Origin: Microthrixaceae bacterium
Lineage (GTDB): Bacteria > Actinomycetota > Acidimicrobiia > Acidimicrobiales > Poriferisodalaceae
Reading direction: 5' to 3'
DNA: 64,000 bases
Assembly: GCA_011523825.1 (NCBI GenBank)
Contig: WTFX01000009.1
Span: forward strand, 228,420 to 292,419
The notes beneath the pieces are model-generated. The model was not told where the DNA came from and ran no database searches. It saw nothing but the letters and a program-made list of their open reading frames with translations. Each line of letters starts with the position of its first letter. Position 1 is the stretch's first letter. Shown here in pieces: positions 1 through 7,398 of this stretch. The translations under genes were made by a program, and so were the position numbers.

Positions 1-98
1 GGCTGAGCGACCCGCGATCGGGAGCGCAGCGCCCCGTCAAGGGCGCAGTCAGCACCGATGAGCCGACGTCAGGAAACCGGGAAATCGCTGGTCACGCC

Positions 99-584
99 GT
101 GGCGGTGTTGGGCCACCGGCCGCCGGAACTCGGCGGCTACAACGAGAACCCGGTGTCGCGCAAGGTGCTCCGGCAGCTGAGCGACGTCCTTGCCGCCAAG
201 CGCGCTATGCATCCCGATCTGGTTGTGGCGACAGGCCTCGGGCTCGGTGCCGAGACCCTGGGCGCTGAGGCTGCACTCGCTGCCGGTGTGCCGCATGTCG
301 TGGTGCTCGCATTCGAAGGCGTCGAGCGCCGGTGGCCGGGGCCGTCTCGGCGGCGATTCGCCGAGCTGCGGCAGAGCGCAGTTCAGGAATTCGTGCTCAG
401 CAACAGGGTGCCTGTCGACACTGAGGCGTTTGGCAAGGCGATGCGTCGTCGGGACACCTGGTTCATGCACAACTGCGACGAAGCCGTGCTGGTGCGCCGC
501 GCCGACGATCGCACGTTGGGCGATCTGAACCGGCGCTTGGAGGATGCGCTGGACGACGTCTGGGTGATCGAGCCCGAGGACTAG
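99..584 (+). CDS. SLOG/DUF1273-like nucleotide-binding-fold protein
   Basis: The protein opens with a GHRPPELGGY stretch, followed by a hydrophobic strand and a GLGLGAETLGAEAAL segment. This layout is typical of the YpsA/DUF1273 branch of the SLOG superfamily (Rossmann-like proteins thought to bind nucleotides or ADP-ribose-type ligands). About 161 aa, close to YpsA length. No catalytic residue can be assigned and the role is unknown. The GTG start places the GHRPP motif at residue 5, as in relatives. However, the frame stays open to the left window edge, so a longer N-terminus or an upstream fusion is possible. Its end overlaps the convergent SRPBCC gene by 4 nt. Confidence 0.6.
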   Translation: MAVLGHRPPELGGYNENPVSRKVLRQLSDVLAAKRAMHPDLVVATGLGLGAETLGAEAALAAGVPHVVVLAFEGVERRWPGPSRRRFAELRQSAVQEFVLSNRVPVDTEAFGKAMRRRDTWFMHNCDEAVLVRRADDRTLGDLNRRLEDALDDVWVIEPED

Positions 585-1042
585 GAATCGGCTTCGGCCG
601 GGGTCTCGACGAGCGCAGCCAGCCGCTCGAGCGTCTTTTCCATGTTCGGCACGTTCTTGCGATGAGCTCCGATGAGCTCGACGCTTCGCGGCAGCTTTGC
701 CGTTGACCAGTTGAAGGTTTCGCGTACCAGCGTGCCCCCGCCGGGTTGGGGTTCAAGCCGGTAGCTCCAGCGTTGTCCCTGCCAGTGCGCCCAGGTGATC
801 AGGCGGTTCTCCTCGAACTCCAGCACCCGATTCTTCACGGTGTAGGAGACGCCCACCTTGATGCGCATGGAGAAGGTGCTGCCCAGTGTCAGCGGCGCAT
901 TGCTGGTGGTCAGGCGAGCCAGTGTTCCCGAGCCGTCGATTTCGCAATGACGGCTGGGATCGGTCAGCACCGCGAAGATCTTCTCGGCGGGAGCGGCGAT
1001 GAGCCGCTCGACACTGACGCTCCGCTGCTTGGGCTTGGCCAT
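581..1042 (-). CDS. SRPBCC-family (polyketide cyclase/START-like) protein
   Basis: 153 aa with the usual SRPBCC pattern. There is an N-terminal strand VERLIAAPAEKIFAVLTDP, a central IDGSGTL segment, alternating strands including LITWAHW and RWSYRLEP, and a long C-terminal helix ending in an LERLAALVE-like segment. Such proteins form a helix-grip cavity for a small hydrophobic ligand; the ligand here cannot be read from sequence. A GAAGGA ribosome-binding site precedes the ATG. It lies 24 nt downstream of the thioredoxin-like selenoprotein candidate on the same strand, so the two are probably co-transcribed. Confidence 0.75.
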   Translation of the reverse strand: MAKPKQRSVSVERLIAAPAEKIFAVLTDPSRHCEIDGSGTLARLTTSNAPLTLGSTFSMRIKVGVSYTVKNRVLEFEENRLITWAHWQGQRWSYRLEPQPGGGTLVRETFNWSTAKLPRSVELIGAHRKNVPNMEKTLERLAALVETPAEADS

Positions 1043-1066
1043 GCTGTCCTTCGGGCGGGATCGGGC

Positions 1067-1684
1067 TCAGGCGGGCGTGAGGGCGTCTTGCACGATGTCG
1101 GGCGGGGGAGTACCGCCGCCGCGCTCGATGCTGCCGTCGGCTCGAACCAGCACCCACCTCGGCTGGTAGCTCACGCCGAGCTGACCCCACAGCTCGCCGT
1201 CTTCGTTGGAGAGCTGCGGGACGTCGCCCAGCTGGTGCTTGGCCACGAAACGCCGGTAGGAATCCTGGGAGTCGCCGCCGGGGACTCCCACCAGGACCAA
1301 GCTGTCGCCGTGCTCCGCCTTCAGCGCTGCGACCGCAGGCGCTTCACGATTGCACGCCGGTCACCATGGTGCCCAGAACCACAGCAGCACGTCGTTCCCG
1401 GCTGTTGCAGCCAGATCGAATTGCTGCCCGTCGAGCAGCGCTCCCTCCAGCAGCAGGATCTCGGCCCGGGTCTCCTGGGCGACCGCGGCGGTGGTGGCAG
1501 CCGGCTCGGCGGCCGCACCGGTGTCGGTTTCGCCGGCAGTGGTCGCGGGCGCCTCGGCAGCAGATGTCGTGGCCGCGGTGTCGCGGGACACGCTGACCTC
1601 GACGCTTCCGCAGCCGGCCAGGACGCCGAGGCCTGCCAGCCCGGCCAGCAGCACGATGACCGCTCGGGACCGCGGGTGCATCAC
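1067..1684 (-). CDS. Thioredoxin/TlpA-like lipoprotein, candidate selenoprotein (UxxC, in-frame UGA at codon 108)
   Basis: Reading 206 codons from GTG 1684 gives a TlpA-like protein interrupted once, by TGA at 1363-1361. The N-terminus is a lipoprotein signal (lipobox LAGC, Cys25), then an Ala/Thr-rich linker, then the thioredoxin fold. The active-site region reads ...LLWFWAPW-UGA-PAC-NREAPAV..., so UGA replaces the first Cys of the canonical WCPAC motif and Cys111 remains. Downstream residues (LVLVGVPGG, a DVPQLSNEDGELWGQLGV segment, and a cis-Pro site in QPRWVLV) continue a normal thioredoxin fold to TAA/TGA-free length. Selenocysteine is inferred from UGA placement plus a SECIS-like hairpin. 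The alternatives are a recent nonsense mutation or a sequencing error. Predicted role: exported thiol/selenol oxidoreductase anchored to the membrane. A -10 box TAGGCT lies 7 nt upstream of the GTG, so the mRNA is probably leaderless. Confidence 0.8.
1324..1342 (-). promoter_or_regulatory. Candidate bacterial SECIS hairpin
   Basis: The mRNA reads GCGCCUGCGGUCGCAGCGC. It folds as three base pairs, one bulged C, four base pairs and a GGUC apical loop; an extra A-U pair can extend the base. Counting the U of UGA as 1, the loop is nt 30-33. The E. coli fdhF SECIS upper hairpin likewise has three pairs, a bulged pyrimidine, three pairs and a GGUC loop whose G and U contact SelB. Loop identity and the bulge are seen directly. 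The distance lies within the range generally accepted for bacterial SECIS elements. SelB recognition is inferred. Confidence 0.75.
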
Positions 1685-1691
1685 CTTGCCG

Positions 1692-1697
1692 AGCCTA
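1692..1697 (-). promoter_or_regulatory. -10 box of leaderless promoter for the selenoprotein candidate
   Basis: TAGGCT on the minus strand ends 7 nt before GTG 1684. That spacing puts the transcription start at or next to the start codon, and supports GTG 1684 over the ATG one codon later. Confidence 0.5.
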
Positions 1698-1727
1698 TCT
1701 CTGGGCCTGGAATGCGAGAGCGCGGGT

Positions 1728-1733
1728 TACATT
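1728..1733 (+). promoter_or_regulatory. -10 box of leaderless promoter for a 29-aa membrane ORF
   Basis: TACATT followed by 7 nt and GTG 1741. It sits back-to-back with the minus-strand -10 box at 1692-1697, making a compact bidirectional promoter. Confidence 0.45.
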
Positions 1734-1740
1734 CGAACCG

Positions 1741-1830
1741 GTGAGCACCCGGGCGCTGATTGCTTTGGCTCTCGTCACCGGGATGGTCATCCTGATGGCG
1801 TTCGCGGTCCAGGTGCTCATCGCGCTCTAG
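1741..1830 (+). CDS. Small single-pass membrane protein (29 aa)
   Basis: A GTG-initiated frame encodes MSTRALIALALV followed by a hydrophobic run through to ...VQVLIAL and TAG. It is essentially one transmembrane helix with a short positively charged N-terminus. Support comes from coding-like composition, the TACATT-N7-GTG promoter, and its place divergent from the thioredoxin-like gene and upstream of lpdA. Function is unknown. At this length it could still be chance. Confidence 0.45.
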   Translation: MSTRALIALALVTGMVILMAFAVQVLIAL

Positions 1831-1910
1831 CGCTGCCTGGCCCGGCCGCAGTGCATGCTGCGGGGCCCCGGTGCGAACCCGCCGAAAACGCGGCGTACCC
1901 TCGTCGCGCG

Positions 1911-3374
1911 ATGGCAGATGACACGAACACTGGCGAGAAAGTCAGTCCGGCTCGTTACGACTTGGTGGTGATCGGCGGAGGCCCCGCGGGCTACGGCGCA
2001 GCCTTGTACGCCGGCGCCGCAGGCATGAGCGTCGCCCTCGTGGAACGCGACCGGCTCGGCGGGACGTGCCTGCATCGTGGCTGCATTCCCGCCAAGGAAC
2101 TGCTCGAGACCGCCGCTGTCTGGCGCACCGTCGGCGAGGCCGCCGAATTCGGTGTCAATGTGGAGCCGCCCGAGCTGGACTTTGCCGTGTCGCAGGGCCG
2201 CAAGCAGCGCATCGTCGACGGCCTCGAGACTGGGGTGAAGGGGCTGCTGCGCCGCCGCAAGGTCACGACCTACGAGGGCACGGGACGGCTGTGTGCCGAT
2301 CGCTCCGTCGAGGTCGACGCCGGTGAATCCGGCAGCCAGACGCTGCAGGGCGACCACGTCCTGCTCGCAGCGGGGTCGGTGCCGATCACGCTGCCGGGCT
2401 TCGATCGCGACGGCACGCTGGTGATGACCTCCGACGAGGTTCTGGCACTCGACGAGGTGCCGAGCCGAGTCGCCGTGATCGGCGGGGGCGCCATCGGCTG
2501 CGAGTTCGCATCGATGCTCGCAGATCTCGGCGCCGAGGTCACCGTGCTCGAATACGCACCGCAGATCATCCCCGGTGTCGACGCCGACATTGCCAAGGCC
2601 CTCGCTCGTGCGTTCTCAAAGCGGGGAATCGCGGTGCTCACAGGCTGCCGGGTCACCGGGCACACGCCGGGCGGCGACGGCACGACTGTGCAGTACGAGA
2701 TCGCTCCCCGGTCCGGTGATGGCGACATGGTGGACGAGTCCCTCGAGGTCGACGCCGTGGTGGTGTCGGTGGGACGCCGGCCGTACCCGGATCATCTCGG
2801 CCTCGACGGCACCGGGGTCAAGCTCGACGAGCGGGGCTTCGTCGTGGCCGACGAGATGTGCCGCACCACCATGGCCGGCGTCTATGCCATCGGCGATCTC
2901 ATCAACACGCCGCAGCTCGCCCATGTCGGGTTCGCCGAGGCGATCGTGGCCACGAGAGACATGCTCGGCGAGGACCCGGCGCCGGTCGACTACGCGAACG
3001 TGCCCTGGGCCATCTACTGCCATCCCGAGGTGGCGTTCGCGGGGCTCACCGAGGCGGCGGCTCGCGAGGCGGGCTACGAGGTGGTGACGTCGAAGCATCG
3101 CTTCACCGGCAACTCGCGGGCGATGATCGTCAACGACACCGAGGGCCTCGTCAAGATCGTGGCCGAGCGCGAAGCCGACGGCTCGGCCGGGCGCGTGCTC
3201 GGCGTGCACATGATGGGACCGTGGGTCACCGAGCAGCTCGGTCAGGGATACCTGGCGGTGAACTGGGAGGCCACGGTCTCCGAGGTGGCGGCGCTGGTGC
3301 AGCCCCACCCCACGCTGTCGGAACTGTTCGGTGAGACGATGCTGTCGCTCACCGGACGAGGACTTCACGGATGA
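1911..3374 (+). CDS. lpdA: Dihydrolipoyl dehydrogenase (E3)
   Basis: A 487-aa FAD/NAD-dependent flavoprotein that reoxidises dihydrolipoyl groups on 2-oxo acid dehydrogenase E2 subunits, with NAD+ as acceptor. The FAD-binding GGGPAGYGAA motif is near the N-terminus. It is followed by the redox disulfide GGTCLHRGCIPAKE, the NAD-binding GGGAIGCEFASMLADLG, the FAD-binding YAIGDL, and the C-terminal HPTLSE catalytic His-Glu dyad. All key residues are present. ATG 1911 was chosen because the frame extends further upstream only through the antisense strand of another gene. A TACCCT box lies 9 nt before the ATG. It heads a lipoate island with E2 and lipB-lipA immediately downstream. Confidence 0.95.
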   Translation: MADDTNTGEKVSPARYDLVVIGGGPAGYGAALYAGAAGMSVALVERDRLGGTCLHRGCIPAKELLETAAVWRTVGEAAEFGVNVEPPELDFAVSQGRKQRIVDGLETGVKGLLRRRKVTTYEGTGRLCADRSVEVDAGESGSQTLQGDHVLLAAGSVPITLPGFDRDGTLVMTSDEVLALDEVPSRVAVIGGGAIGCEFASMLADLGAEVTVLEYAPQIIPGVDADIAKALARAFSKRGIAVLTGCRVTGHTPGGDGTTVQYEIAPRSGDGDMVDESLEVDAVVVSVGRRPYPDHLGLDGTGVKLDERGFVVADEMCRTTMAGVYAIGDLINTPQLAHVGFAEAIVATRDMLGEDPAPVDYANVPWAIYCHPEVAFAGLTEAAAREAGYEVVTSKHRFTGNSRAMIVNDTEGLVKIVAEREADGSAGRVLGVHMMGPWVTEQLGQGYLAVNWEATVSEVAALVQPHPTLSELFGETMLSLTGRGLHG

Positions 3375-3413
3375 GCTCGGTGCCCGCCGCCGTATGCCGA
3401 TCGAGGCAACGAC

Positions 3414-4820
3414 ATGGCTGATCTGGTGCTGCCCCAGCTCGGCGAGACGGTGACCGAGGGCACCATCACCCGCTGGTTCAAGAATCCGGGCGATGCGATC
3501 TCTGTGGGCGAGATGCTCTACGAGGTATCGACCGACAAGGTTGACAGCGAGGTGCCGTCGCCGATGGAAGGCGTCATCACCGAAATACGCGTCCCTGAGG
3601 GCGAAACCGTGGACGTCGGGACGGTGCTGGCGATCGTGGAGCTGGCCGAAGGCGCTGTCGCGCCGCCGCCCGATGCAGCTGTCCCCGCGCCCAGCGGCGC
3701 GCCGCCAGAACCGGCTGCCGCTCCTGCGGCCGCGCCGGCACCGGCCGAGCCGACCGCAGCGCCTGCCGCGGCCTTGGTCGCTGCGCCTGCAGCTGCCGCA
3801 CCGGCCAACGGCGCAGCAAGCGGGCCAGCGGCCGATCATGGAAGCCATCTGCTCTCGCCTGTCGTCCGACGCTTGGTACGAGAGCACGACCTCGACCCAG
3901 CGGCACTCGTGGGCACGGGCGTGGGCGGTCGCATCACCCGGTCCGATGTGCTCAACGCCATCGACGAGCGCCAGCGCGCTGCGGCCGCGACCGAGGCTCC
4001 CACGACGGCGCCGGCGAGACCGGCCGCCGGCGAGCGCGCATCAGTGCCCAGCCCGCCGCTGGTGCCGGCACCGGTCGCCGCCGCTGCCGCAGCTGAATGG
4101 ACCGACGGCGACTCGCGCTACGAGTCGTTCAACAACATCCGCCGCCGAACCGGTGAGCACATGGTGCACTCGGTTGCCACCTCTCCCCATGCGCTCACGA
4201 TCGTCGAAGTCGACTACGAGAACGTGGAGCAGGTGCGCCGGTCTCACCGAGAAGCCTGGCGGGCGTCGGAGGGCTTCAGCCTCACGTACCTGCCCTTCAT
4301 CGTTGCAGCGGTCACCGACGCGTTGGGTCATTGGCCACGCCTGAACGCGTCGGTTGAAGACGGCGGCCTGAGAGTCTGGCGGCGCCGCAACGTGGGCGTC
4401 GCAGTGGATCTCAACTACGACGGGCTCATCGTGCCGGTGCTACGCGATGCGGATTCGTTGAGCCTGCGAGGCGTCGCCCGCACGATGAATGAGCTTGCTG
4501 GGCGTGCCCGGGAGAAGCGCTTGACGCCCGATGACATCACCGGCGGCACCTTCACGATCTCCAACAACGGTTCATTCGGCACCTACACCACGGCCGCCAT
4601 CATCAATCAGCCGCAGGTTGCGGTGCTCTCTACCGACGGTGTCGCTCGCCGCCCGGTGGTGGTCACCGATCGCTTCGGCAACGAGAGCATCGTGATCCAC
4701 TCGGTGGGTCACCTGGCGATGGGTTGGGATCACCGTGCATTCGACGGCAGCTACGCCGCCGGCTTCCTGGGGCACATCCGCCAGATGCTCGAACAGCACG
4801 ACTGGGGAGCGGAGTTCTAG
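3414..4820 (+). CDS. 2-oxo acid dehydrogenase E2 (dihydrolipoyl acyltransferase)
   Basis: 468 aa with one N-terminal lipoyl domain carrying the lipoylated lysine in the TDKVDSEV motif (about Lys42). A long Ala/Pro linker follows, then a peripheral subunit-binding domain (LLSPVVRRLVREHDLD, about residues 143-180) and the catalytic domain ending in DHRAFDG (His about 440). E2 transfers the acyl group from E1 to CoA. No E1 gene is in the window, so whether it serves pyruvate, 2-oxoglutarate or branched-chain substrates cannot be decided. lpdA is 39 nt upstream and lipB-lipA begins 2 nt after its stop, consistent with an operon coupling E2, E3 and cofactor supply. Confidence 0.93.
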   Translation: MADLVLPQLGETVTEGTITRWFKNPGDAISVGEMLYEVSTDKVDSEVPSPMEGVITEIRVPEGETVDVGTVLAIVELAEGAVAPPPDAAVPAPSGAPPEPAAAPAAAPAPAEPTAAPAAALVAAPAAAAPANGAASGPAADHGSHLLSPVVRRLVREHDLDPAALVGTGVGGRITRSDVLNAIDERQRAAAATEAPTTAPARPAAGERASVPSPPLVPAPVAAAAAAEWTDGDSRYESFNNIRRRTGEHMVHSVATSPHALTIVEVDYENVEQVRRSHREAWRASEGFSLTYLPFIVAAVTDALGHWPRLNASVEDGGLRVWRRRNVGVAVDLNYDGLIVPVLRDADSLSLRGVARTMNELAGRAREKRLTPDDITGGTFTISNNGSFGTYTTAAIINQPQVAVLSTDGVARRPVVVTDRFGNESIVIHSVGHLAMGWDHRAFDGSYAAGFLGHIRQMLEQHDWGAEF

Positions 4821-4822
4821 CT

Positions 4823-6493
4823 GTGCACTCCGTGCTGCAGGTGCGCTGGCTCGGACGGGTCGGCTTCCGCGAAGCGCTCGACCTGCAACGGCGCCTGTGG
4901 GCGCACTGCGCGGACAACTACCTACTGCTGCTCGAACACCACCACGTCTTCACTGCGGGCCCGAGCGCGGACGAGGCCAACCTGCTTGTCGATCCCGCCG
5001 AGGTCGGCGCCGACTGCGTCCGCATCGACCGCGGCGGCGATTTCACCTACCACGGTCCCGGCCAGCTCGTCGGCTACCCGATCCTGACGCTGCCCGGTCG
5101 GCGAGGCGGGGGACTGGCTGAGACAGCGGCGTATGTGTGCGACCTGGAACAGGTGCTCATCGACGCGCTGGCCGACCTGGGGCTGGGTGGCTGCGGTCGG
5201 TTGCACGGGTACCCGGGTGTGTGGCTGGACCTGGAGGGCACGCCTCGCAAGATCGCCGCCATCGGCGTACGCCTCAGCCGCGGTCGCACGATGCACGGCT
5301 TCGCGCTGAATGTCGAGACGGATCTGTCGTGGTTCGAACGGATCATCCCGTGCGGCATTCGCGACTTCCGGCCGACATCGTTGCGAGCCGAGGGCTGCGC
5401 AGCGACCATGCGCGAAGTAGCCGACGCCGTGGCCAGGCGCGCAGCCGAACGATGGGGAGAGACCGGCTGCAAGCGTGCGGATGTGGCATGGCGTCATCGT
5501 CCGTCGGATCTCAGCGCGTTCAGCCGGGGACTCGGCCCGGGTCGGGTCGAGATCGCCCCCCCGCGCAGCCGCGCCCGGCTCGCCGAAGCCGGCGTAGGGA
5601 ACGGCTTGGGTCTCGCTGAGCGGAAGCCTCCATGGCTGCGTGCCCGGATGGATCTGAATGAGGGCTACCTCCGGCTGCGTCGCGTGATGCGCCAGCACGA
5701 TCTGGTGACCGTGTGCGAGGAGGCGGGGTGCCCCAACATCTTCGAGTGCTGGGGAGCGGGAACCGCCACGTTCATGCTGAACGGCGAGCGGTGCACCCGC
5801 GCGTGCGGTTTCTGTCTCGTCGACACTCGCCAGCCGATGCCGATCGACCCTGGCGAGCCCGCCCGAGTCGCCGATGCCGTCGCCGAGATGGAGTTGGATC
5901 ATGCGGTCGTCACCGCTGTGGCTCGTGACGATCTCCCCGACGGCGGCGCTGCCGCGTTCGCCGAGACCATCGCTGCTGTCCGCCGTCAGTCGCCGCGCAC
6001 GACGATCGAGGTGCTGGTGCCTGACTTCGGCGGAGATGCAGCAGCTCTGCAGATCGTCCTCGATGCGAGCCCGGACATCCTGAATCACAACCTCGAGACC
6101 GTCGCCCGGCTGCAGCGGGCGGTGCGCCCCTCAGCGGGCTATGCCCGCAGCCTTGCCCTGCTTGCGCGCAGTGCTTCGGCTGGGTACGTCACGAAGTCAG
6201 GCATCATCGTCGGCATGGGCGAACAAGATGCGGAAGTCGATGTCGCTTTGGCTGACCTGGCGTCTGTCGGTGCGAGCATCGTGACCATCGGCCAGTACCT
6301 GAGGCCGACGAACCATCACATTCCCGTCGCCCGCTGGGTGCCGCCCGAGTCCTTCGAGCACTGGCGAGAGGCGGGTGCGGCGCTCGGACTCGACCATGTC
6401 GAGTCGAGTCCGCTGACTCGCTCGAGCTATCACGCCGCAGAATCCGCCGCAGCTGTAGAGCTCAGCGCCCGGGCCCGCCCCGTACCGGCGTAG
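4823..6493 (+). CDS. lipB-lipA: Fused octanoyltransferase-lipoyl synthase (LipB-LipA)
   Basis: One 556-aa frame carries both steps of de novo lipoate assembly. Residues 1-215 are LipB: RGGDFTYHGPGQLVGYP, the catalytic Lys in RKIAAIG (about 143) and Cys in IIPCGIRDF (about 177). A roughly 45-residue Arg/Pro-rich linker follows. Residues 270-556 are LipA: the auxiliary-cluster cysteines CEEAGCPNIFEC (298/303/309), the radical-SAM cluster CTRACGFC (324/328/331), and the C-terminal RSSYH serine motif. LipB moves octanoyl from ACP to the E2 lysine and LipA inserts the two sulfurs. GTG 4823 lies 2 nt after the E2 stop, so the gene is likely translationally coupled. Separate lipB and lipA genes are the usual arrangement. 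Confidence 0.93.
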   Translation: MHSVLQVRWLGRVGFREALDLQRRLWAHCADNYLLLLEHHHVFTAGPSADEANLLVDPAEVGADCVRIDRGGDFTYHGPGQLVGYPILTLPGRRGGGLAETAAYVCDLEQVLIDALADLGLGGCGRLHGYPGVWLDLEGTPRKIAAIGVRLSRGRTMHGFALNVETDLSWFERIIPCGIRDFRPTSLRAEGCAATMREVADAVARRAAERWGETGCKRADVAWRHRPSDLSAFSRGLGPGRVEIAPPRSRARLAEAGVGNGLGLAERKPPWLRARMDLNEGYLRLRRVMRQHDLVTVCEEAGCPNIFECWGAGTATFMLNGERCTRACGFCLVDTRQPMPIDPGEPARVADAVAEMELDHAVVTAVARDDLPDGGAAAFAETIAAVRRQSPRTTIEVLVPDFGGDAAALQIVLDASPDILNHNLETVARLQRAVRPSAGYARSLALLARSASAGYVTKSGIIVGMGEQDAEVDVALADLASVGASIVTIGQYLRPTNHHIPVARWVPPESFEHWREAGAALGLDHVESSPLTRSSYHAAESAAAVELSARARPVPA

Positions 6494-6525
6494 AGCGCCC
6501 CCGATCGGCGAGAGGCAGCACAGCG

Positions 6526-7377
6526 ATGGCTGAGGGCGCACCGGTGGATGTGGCGACGGTCATGTGCCAGTGGGCCGCAGGGGGCTTGGCTTACTTGTGG
6601 GTGACCACGCGGCGGCGCGAAGTCGGGCTCGGCTACGGCTGGCTGCTGCGCTCGCTGTACGGGGTGATCGCCGCTGTCGGGGCGGTCACCGGTCTCGTGT
6701 TCCAGCCGAACGCCGTGCGCGACGTGGCCTGCATTGCGATGGCGCTGTGTGCCGGTGCGACGCTTGTGCGCTCGGCCGTGCCCAATGTGGCCGCGGCGGA
6801 CCTTGACGTGCGAGCCGTGGATGCCGGCAGCGGCGGCGGGGCACCGGCCGGCTCCGTCCCGAGGAGGACGATCGAGGGCTTCGACCCGCGCTGGGACCTC
6901 GCGGCGCCACTGGTCGGAATGGTCGGCGTAGTGGCGGCAGGGCTCGGCGCGAGCGGCGACATCACGCCGGCGCTTCATCTCGCGCGTGTCGCCGTCGGCG
7001 CCGCGTTCCTGGGCGCCGTGAGCAACTCGATGCTGCTGGGCCACTGGTATCTCGTGCAGCCCGGTCTGCGTCGGGAGCCGCTGCGGGAGCTGGTACGTCA
7101 TCTCGGCGGCCTGTGGCCCATCGAGGTGGGACTGCTGCTGCTGCCTACCGGCATGATCGCCGTGCTGACAGGCAGCATCGACGACGGCTATGGCGGGTTG
7201 CTGGGCTGGTTCTGGGCTGCGTGCGCGGTCACCACTGTGGCGCTGGCCGCCGTGGCCATGGCGGCGCTGCGCGAGCGCCAGTACGCGGCCGTCATGGCAG
7301 CCACCGGGCTGCTCTACCTGGCGATCCTCACGGGTTTCGGCACCGACCTCGTGGCCCGCCTCACCCTCGCCGGCTAG
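6526..7377 (+). CDS. Multi-pass membrane protein of unknown function
   Basis: 283 aa with about seven or eight hydrophobic segments. A hydrophilic break in the middle is rich in Gly/Ala and contains RTIEGFDPRWDLAAP. A conserved-looking SNSMLLGHWYLVQPGLRREPLRELVRH stretch lies between helices and may be functional. No transporter signature or catalytic motif is recognisable. It starts 32 nt after lipB-lipA with a GAGAGG-type ribosome-binding site and may belong to the same transcription unit. It ends 21 nt before the convergent crotonase gene. Confidence 0.7.
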   Translation: MAEGAPVDVATVMCQWAAGGLAYLWVTTRRREVGLGYGWLLRSLYGVIAAVGAVTGLVFQPNAVRDVACIAMALCAGATLVRSAVPNVAAADLDVRAVDAGSGGGAPAGSVPRRTIEGFDPRWDLAAPLVGMVGVVAAGLGASGDITPALHLARVAVGAAFLGAVSNSMLLGHWYLVQPGLRREPLRELVRHLGGLWPIEVGLLLLPTGMIAVLTGSIDDGYGGLLGWFWAACAVTTVALAAVAMAALRERQYAAVMAATGLLYLAILTGFGTDLVARLTLAG

Positions 7378-7398
7378 CGCTGTTCAGCGGCTGAGCGG

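Noticed and set aside
1361..1363. Annotation of the thioredoxin-like gene as a simple pseudogene or two separate genes
   Set aside because: The UGA sits exactly at the catalytic Cys position, both parts are in the same frame with no other defect, and a GGUC-loop hairpin follows. A pseudogene remains possible but is less likely.
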